The position numbers and the translations under genes are program-made. Below, in pieces: positions 24,592 to 33,507 of a stretch of 64,000 nt of DNA (position 1 is the first letter of the stretch; each line of letters begins with the position of its first letter). Under the pieces are notes generated by a model that was not told where the DNA came from, made no database searches, and was given only the letters and a program-made list of their open reading frames with translations. Source of the stretch: Paracrocinitomix sp040880585 (GTDB lineage Bacteria; Bacteroidota; Bacteroidia; Flavobacteriales_D; Crocinitomicaceae); the NCBI GenBank assembly GCA_040880585.1, contig JBBDID010000035.1:248001-312000 (forward strand), given 5' to 3'.

Positions 24592-25866
24592 ATGAAAAAG
24601 TCACTTCTTATTTTGCTGAGCTTAATTAGCTGTCAGTTCATTTATTCACAAAGCTACTTTCTTAAAAATTATAAAGCACCTGATTTTAAATTTAGGCTGC
24701 TCAGCACTCAGTTAGGAGGTAAGGGTTTCGGAATAGGTGCCAGTGAATCTTACAGTAGTCAATTATCAAGCGGATTGAACTTTTATCAGATCTCTAACAA
24801 CAAGAAGTATCAGGGTACTTACAGAGCTAACTACAATCTGTCTTTCTCGCACAGAAAAGACACGATTAACGGTCAAACAGCAGTCATGAATAATTCTCTT
24901 GCTAATATCACCAGCAACCGATTCTATTTGAGAGAGCTTTTGTTTGTTGGTGTTCACGACTTTTCACATATTGCTTTACAGAATTCAGGACAATCAGATC
25001 AGTACGCTTCAAATAGCTTAGCAATTTTCCTGAATCCTGTAGTCTCTGTTGGATATGGAAGAGTTGAATATGTACGATTTGCACGAAGAGCCATGGATAT
25101 CGATAGAATGTTCCGAAAAAGAGACATAAGTCAAAGTCCTATGTCGGAAGAAATGTTGAGAGGTGTAGCCGACAAAATCACAGAAATCAGCAACAAACGT
25201 TATTTTGACAGACGCCTTGGATACATTGACCAGTTGGAGTTACTGGACGCTTACTTACAGGAAATAGGTTACGACTCAGATAGAGATATTCGTTACTTCA
25301 GTCAACTAATGGATTCTTATTTATTTGCTAATCAAATGTTCAGGAGAAGCGGCTTCCGGATGGAAGCGGGTGTGTATAACGGCTTGAGTTTTGGATATCA
25401 GTCCAATGGGCCGGTCACCTTTTCAGAATTCACCAGGAACAGGACTTTCGGTTTTTTAGATATGACCTATAACCTTCCGGTAAATTACGCCTTGCAGTCC
25501 GATATTCACGTATCAGTTCTTGGTGGATTAAATGCTAACTTACTTGCAGATACCAAAAGGTATCCGATATGGTTTGATGCCGAATATACTCTGGGCTGGT
25601 TCCCAAACACACGAACAGAATGGTATAATTCCGCATCTGCAGGTGTTTATAATGAGGACAATGCGTTTGGGTACAAGCTTGGAGTACGCAGTGATCTCTA
25701 TTACTACTTTACACCAAGGTTTCGATTAAAAGCCAGTGCTTCCATGAGGTATGGATATTATTATTCACAAAGTGGATTCTTCATATTAGGCATCAGTAAT
25801 TCGAGCTACATAGGACCGGGCATCAGCTATAACTTTGAATTTGGATTTAGTTATGCTATTTTCTAG
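24592..25866 (+). CDS. Secreted, probably outer-membrane protein of unknown function
   Basis: 424 aa with a signal peptide ending FIYSQS. The mature protein alternates short amphipathic strands (TYRANYNLSFSHRK, FRMEAGVYNGLSFGYQS, FRLKASASMRYGYYYSQSGFFILG) and ends with GISYNFEFGFSYAIF, a C-terminal strand with terminal Phe as expected for an outer-membrane beta barrel. A helical part near residues 155-235 (ARRAMDIDRMFRKRDIS, EEMLRGVADKITEISN) may be a plug or periplasmic domain. I do not recognise the family. Confidence 0.6.
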   Translation: MKKSLLILLSLISCQFIYSQSYFLKNYKAPDFKFRLLSTQLGGKGFGIGASESYSSQLSSGLNFYQISNNKKYQGTYRANYNLSFSHRKDTINGQTAVMNNSLANITSNRFYLRELLFVGVHDFSHIALQNSGQSDQYASNSLAIFLNPVVSVGYGRVEYVRFARRAMDIDRMFRKRDISQSPMSEEMLRGVADKITEISNKRYFDRRLGYIDQLELLDAYLQEIGYDSDRDIRYFSQLMDSYLFANQMFRRSGFRMEAGVYNGLSFGYQSNGPVTFSEFTRNRTFGFLDMTYNLPVNYALQSDIHVSVLGGLNANLLADTKRYPIWFDAEYTLGWFPNTRTEWYNSASAGVYNEDNAFGYKLGVRSDLYYYFTPRFRLKASASMRYGYYYSQSGFFILGISNSSYIGPGISYNFEFGFSYAIF

Positions 25867-26087
25867 CGATTGGCTCTTTAAATTTAGCCCCGGCTTTGGA
25901 CTATGGAATTTTTAGATTCAAGGCAAAAATCTAAAGAGCACGGATATGAATAATGGATGATTAAAAAATACGTCACTACAAAACAAATCCAATTTAAATG
26001 ATGATAAGCGGCTTTTGGCTGTGTATTTCAATGACAAAAACTGGAAATGCAGCTGTATAAAAGAACTTTAGGCGGCCACCGTTCTTT

Positions 26088-29000
26088 TTACTCCATCAAA
26101 GACCGGTATTTCGCATCCAGTTCTTCAAAAGCAACCTCTTTTTTGATAAGATCCCCCGACTTATTATAGACGGAATAGGTATAAGATTCTACCATTTGAT
26201 CTGCCGATAATACCGGTTTTTGAATAATGAAAACTTCGTCAAATAGATGCACCCACTGCGCTTCATTCTCAACAAACCACTCATTGTTCAAGACATTGTA
26301 AACGCCACTTTTATACTCCCCCGCCGTCTTTTCACTGGATACTAAATTTCCTTCTAAATCCAGAGAATCCATTCCAAACATATCTATAAAAGGAGCACCC
26401 GGATCCTCAGCAATGTGTTTGTTAATAAAAATGAGAGAGTCGTTGATTTTACCGCACGAAAACTTAAGTTTTTGTTCATTATCCAAAACAGTTTTCCCTA
26501 ATTCTTTTGTTTGGTTGCCTTGCTTTAGCAAAAACACATGCGCAAGTAATAAACCTGCCGAGTCAGTTTCCGGTTGATTCAGTAAAAAATTATCTCCACT
26601 CAGCCACTCAACAGCTACATATTCAGGTTTAATTACCCACTGTTTTGTTTTGTAATTATAAACGCCGCTTTGATAATATCCGGGATCAGGTGGGTAGTAA
26701 ACAACATTACCATCTGCATCAATCGAATCCTCATACCACAACAAACTCATCACCGGATACAATGCGTCATATTCTAACTTATTATCCTTAAAGTAAAGCA
26801 ACTCCTTATTAAGAACAGCATATTTAAACTCCGTGCGTTCTTCTTTTTCTGAAACGATATCTAAAAAGGAAAGCTGTATCGGTTCGGTGCTTGTTACAGA
26901 ATCCCGGCTTAACGTATGAATAATATCGGTATTCTCAAATCTATGCGCTATGCAGCGATAAATTGTTGATTGGCTTGAATCCGCTACCTTAACCTCAAAG
27001 AGGATGCCTTGTTGATTTTTATGCTCATCTACTTCTGACATATATTCATTTCTGACAACAGGGCGGTTCAGTTGCACAGTAGTTCCCGCAACTAATGGAA
27101 GTTCAATAACCGGATCAGCAAATGGTAAATCAATCATATTGTAAGCCGTAATTATTGCTTTTCCCTCATCCAAAACCACTGAAGCCGACTCCCGCGGGCT
27201 GTATTTTACGAAATCTGCCGGCTCTGCCATTACAGTAGAGTTCATCAAACTAATTTGTGCAACCCCATTCTTTCCGTCCCTTTGAAAATAAACGAACTCA
27301 TCACTGTTTGGGTCAATATTTTGAACTTCTTCTACCTTACCCCCCGGAATCAAATATTTCCTGTTTTTATCTTTCAGCAGCTCGTCCTTGCTTCGGTTTT
27401 TAAATTCGTACGTTCCATCTGCTTTCATAAAATCATACACTAATGAGTCCAGGTTTCGATATTTGTTCAGGACGGGTCGTTCAATTAAATAACCTCCGTT
27501 AGCATAGAGGATACGGGAGTTGAACGGCGGAATAATCCACTGATTAGATGTTGTGTTAAAAACACCTGAAGCGTAAAGGCCGGGCTCAGGAGGGTAATAC
27601 ACTAAGTTTCCGTCAGCATCTAATGAATCGTATCCGTCGTGGGTTAAGAGTCCTATTTCACCAGATCCGCATTCAGGCATATTTGAATTGACAATAAGCT
27701 GACCATCATCAAGAACTTCGGTTTTATAAATAGTTGGAGGACACCACTCATCAGATATAGGATCATATAATCGATAAGTCACGATATCTTCAGTAGTTTT
27801 CGGTACCGGTCTCAACAGAATAGTATCATCTACCACAATGACAGCTTCTCGTATTGAAGTAGTTTCATCCGTCCACAATTCAGCATAATTTAATTTGATG
27901 GAGGAATTAATGGTGATGTCCTGAAACAGGGTGTCCGGCGATTCTGTCTCCCAATCTTCATAGGTACTCAATACATCAAAGGTGTTATTCCCTTTTGATG
28001 CTAAGGTATAGTGCCATTTGTTATATGCGGGGGACTGAAAATAGTCCATGTTTCCTGACCGGATAACAAATCGATATTGTGGTTTTAACAACTCCTCCAC
28101 CTCAAATCGTCCTTCAGTAGCTAACCAATTCAGCGTATAATTGATATCTAGCGCATATTTACCACTCAAGGGTATTTTATACATCCCAACTCCTTTTTTA
28201 TTTTGATGATAGACATAAATACTGTCGTAATCATACCACACTTTTTCATCTTCAAACAGCCATAAATCTAAAGGAAAAGCAAAGCCTTGATACTTTTGAT
28301 ATGGAGTAGGAACGATTTCCTTTTTTTCCTTTTTGAAAAATGAATAAACGATTCCATCATCCTGAAGTTCATCATCTCCTCTTTCTGAAGGCCAATAATA
28401 ACAGCCAATTATTCCTTCCCACGAATTGGTGTTTTGATAAATGGGAGGAATGTCCCACTTGCCGGTTTTTAAATTAAAATAACCACTATTAAGAATGTAT
28501 TTTTCATCCCTGGGGTGGTACACCACATTTCCTTGAAAATCAATAGAGTCTTCACCCGGATACGCCCAACTCTGCATAGCAAAAATAGTATTGTCATAAG
28601 TATTGCCGTGGTAGAAGTTCAAACGGAGATGATCCCCCTCAAAATAGTAGTTTAGTCTTGAGTCAGGACGATAATTATCCTCATTTTCAAGATTACTGTC
28701 TTCAGTTGTAATGAGCACAGCTTCGTGCATCTCACCGTCCATTTCTTTTTCAAATGATGTTGCTTTGAGTTTCTTATCCCATTGACTTGCCAAAATATGA
28801 CCCAACCAAAAGTTGCCGGTATCATAAGGGGTCTCTAATTGTTGAACGACTTTATCATAGTAATGATAAACATCTACCTTCTCTTCTTTGGGGTAAACAT
28901 CTAACAATAATCGCGGCTCTTCAAGGTGAATGATATATCCTTTGTGTGGCTCAATAGTAAATACGCCCCGTGCATTGCTGTATAAGCCTACTTTGTTTTT

Positions 29001-29114
29001 CTTTTTACAAATGACATAATGGGATTCATCCTTAAAATACTCGCGTTCCCAGCCATCAGGTTGGGCAAATAGGGATAGCGGGTATAAGATTAAAAATAGC
29101 AGAAGTAACTTCAT
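26088..29114 (-). CDS. Large secreted protein with WG-like repeats
   Basis: 1008 aa with a signal peptide (MKLLLLFLILYPLSLFAQ). It opens with KKNKVGLYSNARGVFTIEPHKGYIIHL, a WG-type repeat ('vGLyd..G...i.p.y'). At least four larger units recur: VVYHPRDEKYILNSGYFN...WDIPPIY (about residues 197-226), then units built around YYPPEPGLYASGVFN...WIIPP, YYPPDPGYYQSGVYN...WVIKPEY and AGEYKSGVYN...WFVEN. Each is preceded by a sentence-like 'D-S-x-D-xxGN(L/V)VYYPP' segment. WG repeats are thought to form beta propeller-like or binding arrays. No enzymatic motif and no T9SS tail. Confidence 0.7.
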   Translation of the reverse strand: MKLLLLFLILYPLSLFAQPDGWEREYFKDESHYVICKKKNKVGLYSNARGVFTIEPHKGYIIHLEEPRLLLDVYPKEEKVDVYHYYDKVVQQLETPYDTGNFWLGHILASQWDKKLKATSFEKEMDGEMHEAVLITTEDSNLENEDNYRPDSRLNYYFEGDHLRLNFYHGNTYDNTIFAMQSWAYPGEDSIDFQGNVVYHPRDEKYILNSGYFNLKTGKWDIPPIYQNTNSWEGIIGCYYWPSERGDDELQDDGIVYSFFKKEKKEIVPTPYQKYQGFAFPLDLWLFEDEKVWYDYDSIYVYHQNKKGVGMYKIPLSGKYALDINYTLNWLATEGRFEVEELLKPQYRFVIRSGNMDYFQSPAYNKWHYTLASKGNNTFDVLSTYEDWETESPDTLFQDITINSSIKLNYAELWTDETTSIREAVIVVDDTILLRPVPKTTEDIVTYRLYDPISDEWCPPTIYKTEVLDDGQLIVNSNMPECGSGEIGLLTHDGYDSLDADGNLVYYPPEPGLYASGVFNTTSNQWIIPPFNSRILYANGGYLIERPVLNKYRNLDSLVYDFMKADGTYEFKNRSKDELLKDKNRKYLIPGGKVEEVQNIDPNSDEFVYFQRDGKNGVAQISLMNSTVMAEPADFVKYSPRESASVVLDEGKAIITAYNMIDLPFADPVIELPLVAGTTVQLNRPVVRNEYMSEVDEHKNQQGILFEVKVADSSQSTIYRCIAHRFENTDIIHTLSRDSVTSTEPIQLSFLDIVSEKEERTEFKYAVLNKELLYFKDNKLEYDALYPVMSLLWYEDSIDADGNVVYYPPDPGYYQSGVYNYKTKQWVIKPEYVAVEWLSGDNFLLNQPETDSAGLLLAHVFLLKQGNQTKELGKTVLDNEQKLKFSCGKINDSLIFINKHIAEDPGAPFIDMFGMDSLDLEGNLVSSEKTAGEYKSGVYNVLNNEWFVENEAQWVHLFDEVFIIQKPVLSADQMVESYTYSVYNKSGDLIKKEVAFEELDAKYRSLME

Positions 29115-29433
29115 GATTTGAAAAAAATGTGTGCTTGCTAATATAAGAAATTAACCTTGGAAGAAGGTGGTGAGTTGTAACCCTCAATTTATCAATCTGG
29201 GGGCTTTCTGACACAATCTTTCTACCCGTGGTAAAGTATCCCATTCTGTGTGCTGAATTTTGGTGATGAAGCAAACTCTATAAAAGAAAAAAACACCTGA
29301 AATCATACGAATAATTAACAAAAGGCCGCAATTAGTAAAATAAGTAGATTTAAATGCCTGAAGTAGTAGCGAAAATGCTTTATTAATCCTAATTTTGCAA
29401 AGCGTAGTAAGAACCTCATAATCCAATCCTGTT
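29115..29433. other. 319-bp intergenic region upstream of purH
   Basis: Gene-free divergent region. The only site I can support is a -7 element for purH at 29390-29397 (TAATTTTG), 36 bp before the ATG. No PurR-like palindrome or riboswitch fold was evident. Confidence 0.45.
29390..29397 (+). promoter_or_regulatory. Candidate -7 element of purH
   Basis: TAATTTTG matches TAnnTTTG exactly, 36 bp upstream of the purH ATG. No TTG at ideal distance. Confidence 0.4.
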
Positions 29434-30963
29434 ATGGCTGATAAAAAAACGATTAAAAACGCTTTAATTTCTGTTTTTAATAAAGAAGGGTTAACTGATA
29501 TAGTTAAAAAACTGGATGAATTAGGTGTCACGATATACTCTACCGGCGGCACACAAAAATTCATTGAAGAGCAGGGCATTGCCGTTGAAAGGGTAGAGGA
29601 CTTGACTTCTTATCCTTCTATTTTAGGTGGGCGGGTAAAAACGCTTCATCCAAAAGTATTTGGGGGAATTCTCAACAGACGATCCAACGAAAGTGATCAG
29701 GAGCAAATCGCAGATTATGAAATCCCTGAGATTGATTTGGTGATTGTTGATTTGTACCCTTTTGAGGATACCGTTGCTTCAGGAGCAAAACATGAAGATA
29801 TCATTGAGAAAATTGATATAGGTGGAATTTCCCTCATTCGGGCGGCGGCTAAAAATTACACGGATGTAGTGATCATCCCCTCAAAAAATGAATACGTTTC
29901 TTTTTTGGAGTTGTTAAGCCAATTTGGAGCCGAGACAACGGAGCCGCAAAGAAAGGCTTTTGCAACTGCTGCTTTTGAGGTTTCTTCACATTACGACACA
30001 CAAATTTTTAACTATTTCAATCAGGCAGAGAGGGATGTGTTTAAGCAAAGCATTTCAGAAGCCAGCATATTGCGATATGGTGAAAACCCGCATCAAAAAG
30101 GTGTTTTTTATGGGGATTTGGGAGCCATATTTGACAAACTACACGGAAAAGAATTGTCCTACAACAATTTATTGGATATAGACGCGGCGGTTAATTTAAT
30201 GGAAGACTTTAAAGAAGATGCGCCCACATTTGCCATCTTGAAACACAACAATGCCTGTGGATTTGCTACGCGCCCTACTCTAAAAGAAGCTTATTTAGAT
30301 GCACTGGCCGGAGATCCGGTCTCAGCTTTTGGCGGTATTTTGATCGCTAACAGAAAGGTGGATAAGGAAACTGCTGCTGAAATCAATGATTTATTTTGTG
30401 AGGTGGTAATCGCTCCGGCTTATGAAGAGGAGGCATTGACCGTGCTCAAGGGAAAGAAAAATCGTGTACTTCTGGTTCAAAAAAACCTTGAGTTGCCGAA
30501 AAAACAGTTCAGAACAATTTTAAATGGGGTGCTGGAACAGGAAAAAGACCTGATCACTGATCGCGCAGCCAATTTTGAAGTAAAAACAAAAACAGCCCCT
30601 ACGGCGCAAGAGATAAAAGACCTGGAGTTTGCCAATAAACTGGTAAAACACACCAAGTCCAACACCATAGTATTGGCTAAAAACGGTCAGTTACTGGCCA
30701 GTGGAACCGGGCAAACCTCTCGGGTAGATGCGCTCAGACAAGCCATTCACAAAGCCAATTCGTTTGGATTTGATTTAAAGGGAGCGGTGATGGCATCCGA
30801 CGCTTTTTTCCCTTTTCCGGATTGTGTTGAAATTGCCGATAAGGCAGGCATAACTTCAGTGATTCAACCCGGTGGTTCGATCAAGGATGAATTATCGATC
30901 AATTACTGTAATGAGTATGGATTGAGTATGGTTTTTACCGGAAACCGACATTTTAAACATTGA
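29434..30963 (+). CDS. purH: Bifunctional AICAR formyltransferase / IMP cyclohydrolase
   Basis: 509 aa, full length for the family. The N-terminal IMP cyclohydrolase/MGS-like domain (residues 1-135) has ALISVFNKEGL, STGGTQKFIEEQ and LGGRVKTLHPKVFGG. The transformylase domain follows with RYGENPHQKG (about 214-223), the KHNNACG motif (about 270-276) holding the catalytic Lys-His, and the C-terminal SDAFFPFPD and QPGGSIKDE. It performs the last two steps of purine synthesis: formylation of AICAR with 10-formyl-THF and ring closure to IMP. It lies upstream of mreB as in many Bacteroidota, with 141 bp between them. Confidence 0.97.
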   Translation: MADKKTIKNALISVFNKEGLTDIVKKLDELGVTIYSTGGTQKFIEEQGIAVERVEDLTSYPSILGGRVKTLHPKVFGGILNRRSNESDQEQIADYEIPEIDLVIVDLYPFEDTVASGAKHEDIIEKIDIGGISLIRAAAKNYTDVVIIPSKNEYVSFLELLSQFGAETTEPQRKAFATAAFEVSSHYDTQIFNYFNQAERDVFKQSISEASILRYGENPHQKGVFYGDLGAIFDKLHGKELSYNNLLDIDAAVNLMEDFKEDAPTFAILKHNNACGFATRPTLKEAYLDALAGDPVSAFGGILIANRKVDKETAAEINDLFCEVVIAPAYEEEALTVLKGKKNRVLLVQKNLELPKKQFRTILNGVLEQEKDLITDRAANFEVKTKTAPTAQEIKDLEFANKLVKHTKSNTIVLAKNGQLLASGTGQTSRVDALRQAIHKANSFGFDLKGAVMASDAFFPFPDCVEIADKAGITSVIQPGGSIKDELSINYCNEYGLSMVFTGNRHFKH

Positions 30964-31104
30964 AATTAAGGCGTTGGTCTAAAAACCAAGCAGAGATAGT
31001 AACCAAATTGACAAAAATCAGTAAAATAGTAAGAATAGACCCTTGGGGTCGGCCAAATAGTTTAAACCCGCCTGCTGAAAAAGCAGACAAGAAATAAGAA
31101 ATAG

Positions 31105-32133
31105 ATGGGATTATTTGATTTTTTATCGCAAGAAATTGCAATTGACCTGGGAACGGCAAATACCTTGATCATCATGAATGATAAGGTGGTGGTGGATGAA
31201 CCCTCTATTGTAGCCAGAGATATTCAAACCGGAAAAATCGTAGCGATTGGAAGGACGGCTCAACAAATGCACGGAAAAACGCATAAATTGATTGAAACCA
31301 TCCGCCCTTTGAAAGATGGTGTGATTGCAGATTTTGAATCGGCAGAACAAATGATTCGCGGAATGATTAAAATGATCAATTCAGGACGAAGAATCATAAC
31401 TCCTTCTTTAAAAATGGTGATTTGTATTCCGTCAGGAATTACAGAAGTTGAGAAAAGAGCCGTTCGTGACTCTGCCGAGCACGCCGGAGCGAAAGAAGTG
31501 TATCTGATCCACGAACCCATGGCGGCGGCTATCGGTATCGGTATTGATGTGGAAGAACCCATGGGAAATATGATCATTGATATAGGAGGGGGAACTTCTG
31601 AAATTGCCGTAATTGCATTGGGTGGAATTGTTTGTGATAAATCGATTCGGGTAGCGGGAGATGATTTTACCAGTGACATTGAAGAATATATGAGACGTCA
31701 GCACAACATCCTGGTAGGGGAGAGAACGGCTGAACAAATCAAAATAAAAGTAGGCTCAGCCCTTACAGAACTGGATGAAGACATTACGCCTGAACCTTAC
31801 GCAGTAAGAGGAAGAGATTTAATGACCGGGATTCCAAAAGAAATTTTAATTACCTACTCTGAAATAGCGCATGCACTGGATAAATCAGTTTCTAAAATTG
31901 AAGAAGCGATTTTGAGTGCACTGGAGATGACGCCTCCTGAATTGTCAGCTGATATTTATAAAACGGGGATTTACTTAGCCGGCGGAGGCTCCATGCTGAG
32001 AGGTTTGGATAAACGCATCTCTCTGAAGACTAAATTGCCGGTACACATTGCTGAAGATCCGTTGAGAGCGGTAGCAAGAGGGACAAGCATTGCCTTAAAG
32101 AATATCGACCGATTCCAATTCTTAATGCGTTAA
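31105..32133 (+). CDS. mreB: Rod-shape determining actin homologue MreB
   Basis: 342 aa. Begins LFDFLSQEIAIDLGTANTLI with the phosphate-1 loop DLGTANT; phosphate-2 IIDIGGGTSEIAVI lies near residue 158 and the adenosine motif AGGGSMLRGLD near 293. The N-terminal MGLFDFLSQ is the short amphipathic membrane-binding segment seen in many Bacteroidota MreB. It polymerises along the inner membrane and organises the elongasome made of the next four gene products. First gene of the mreB-mreC-mreD-mrdA-rodA cluster, which reads without gaps above 30 bp. Confidence 0.97.
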   Translation: MGLFDFLSQEIAIDLGTANTLIIMNDKVVVDEPSIVARDIQTGKIVAIGRTAQQMHGKTHKLIETIRPLKDGVIADFESAEQMIRGMIKMINSGRRIITPSLKMVICIPSGITEVEKRAVRDSAEHAGAKEVYLIHEPMAAAIGIGIDVEEPMGNMIIDIGGGTSEIAVIALGGIVCDKSIRVAGDDFTSDIEEYMRRQHNILVGERTAEQIKIKVGSALTELDEDITPEPYAVRGRDLMTGIPKEILITYSEIAHALDKSVSKIEEAILSALEMTPPELSADIYKTGIYLAGGGSMLRGLDKRISLKTKLPVHIAEDPLRAVARGTSIALKNIDRFQFLMR

Positions 32134-32162
32134 TTGATGAACAATTTTAGAAGGAAACTTAA

Positions 32163-33002
32163 ATGCGACGACTGCTCCAATTTTTAAAGAAATTCAGAGA
32201 CTTTATTCTCTTCCTCTTTCTTCAGTTAGTTGTATTAACGCTTTTCTTCAACTCCAAAAATTATCATAAGGCTCAAATGGTCAACACATCTTCAGGTGTG
32301 GTGGGTTGGTTTGTTGAGAAAAAGCATAACATCAGCAAGCATTTTAGTTTGAGTGAAGCCAATGATAGCTTAGCGGCAGAAAATGCCGAATTGCGCAAAC
32401 TGATCCCCAATAGTTACTACCAGTTACAAGGGAGGGTGTATTATGTAAATGACACCTTGTATGAGCAACAATATGAATACATTCCCGCACAAGTCATTAA
32501 TTCATCTGACAATAAACGAAACAATTATTTTACCCTCAATAAAGGAAGGCTTTCCGGCATCAAAGAAGGGATGGGAGTCATTTCTAAAGACGGAATCATT
32601 GGATTTGTCATTGACGCCTCAAATCATTATGCGGTGGTAAAAACACTCTTATCTGAAAATATAAATATCTCTGCCCGATTACGTAAAAACAACGAGCATT
32701 GGTTGCTCAAGTGGGATGGAAAAGACAGGCGTCAGGTTCAGTTAACCGGAGTAACACGTGATATTGATATTGAAAAAGGAGATGTTGTGGTGAGCAGAGG
32801 AAATAATGGCATTTTTCCTGAAAATGAGATGGTGGGAAGAGTAAGTGAAATTGATCGGGTGGATGGAAAATCAACCCTGAATGTTAATGTGGAGTTATCC
32901 GTAAATTTTGGTGCAACTTATCATGTATATGTAGTTAGGAACTTTTTAAAAGATGAACAAAAAGCAGTAGAAGAAATATACTATCAGGCAGAAGATGAAT
33001 AA
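32163..33002 (+). CDS. mreC: Rod-shape determining protein MreC
   Basis: 279 aa: short cytoplasmic N-terminus, one membrane span (FILFLFLQLVVLTLFF, residues 14-29), a coiled-coil helix (LSEANDSLAAENAELRKLI, residues 62-80) and a periplasmic double beta-barrel with GVISKDGIIGFVIDASNHYAVVKTLLS and a GDVVVSRGNNGIFPENEMVGRV segment. MreC activates PBP2 in the elongasome. Its end overlaps the mreD ATG by 8 bp. The C-terminus is acidic and short, as usual in Bacteroidota. Confidence 0.93.
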   Translation: MRRLLQFLKKFRDFILFLFLQLVVLTLFFNSKNYHKAQMVNTSSGVVGWFVEKKHNISKHFSLSEANDSLAAENAELRKLIPNSYYQLQGRVYYVNDTLYEQQYEYIPAQVINSSDNKRNNYFTLNKGRLSGIKEGMGVISKDGIIGFVIDASNHYAVVKTLLSENINISARLRKNNEHWLLKWDGKDRRQVQLTGVTRDIDIEKGDVVVSRGNNGIFPENEMVGRVSEIDRVDGKSTLNVNVELSVNFGATYHVYVVRNFLKDEQKAVEEIYYQAEDE

Positions 33003-33507
33003 CTGGGTAAAATACATATCACTTTTTATATTGGTTGTGCTTTTTCAGGGACTTGTTGTAAATAATATGCAATTCAGTGAATACATCAATCCCATGGTGT
33101 ATCCGGTTATGATTATGATGCTGCCCTTTGAGTTAAGCGTGGTCGCCACTATGGCGGTTGCTTTATTGCTGGGCTTGTCTGTAGATGCTTTTAGTGATAC
33201 TTTTGGTTTACATGCTTCAGCTGCCTTGCTGATCGGTTATTTGCGGGCCGGCATTTTGCGATATATCCAACCCAAAGAGGGATATGATTCAGCACTTCAG
33301 CCCAGCATTCATGATATGAATATGCGGTGGTTCCTCCCCTACACTTCGACCCTTTTATTGGTACATCACCTTTGGTTTTTTAGTGTTGAAATTCTCAGGT
33401 TTGACCTCATGCTGCTCATTTTAGGAAAAACGTTTATTTCTTTCTTTTTCTCACTGACGTTGATCATTATCTTCCAGTATATTTTCTATAAACCCTCGAA
33501 GAAATGA
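32995..33507 (+). CDS. mreD: Rod-shape determining membrane protein MreD
   Basis: 170 aa with five to six spans, the usual size. It starts inside the mreC 3' end and ends 4 bases into mrdA (ATGA overlap), so identification rests on the hydrophobicity pattern, length and position. Family-like features include LGLSVDAFSDTFGLHASAALLIGYLR (residues 59-84), the 'G...D...g..G..a' region of MreD. Confidence 0.88.
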   Translation: MNNWVKYISLFILVVLFQGLVVNNMQFSEYINPMVYPVMIMMLPFELSVVATMAVALLLGLSVDAFSDTFGLHASAALLIGYLRAGILRYIQPKEGYDSALQPSIHDMNMRWFLPYTSTLLLVHHLWFFSVEILRFDLMLLILGKTFISFFFSLTLIIIFQYIFYKPSKK

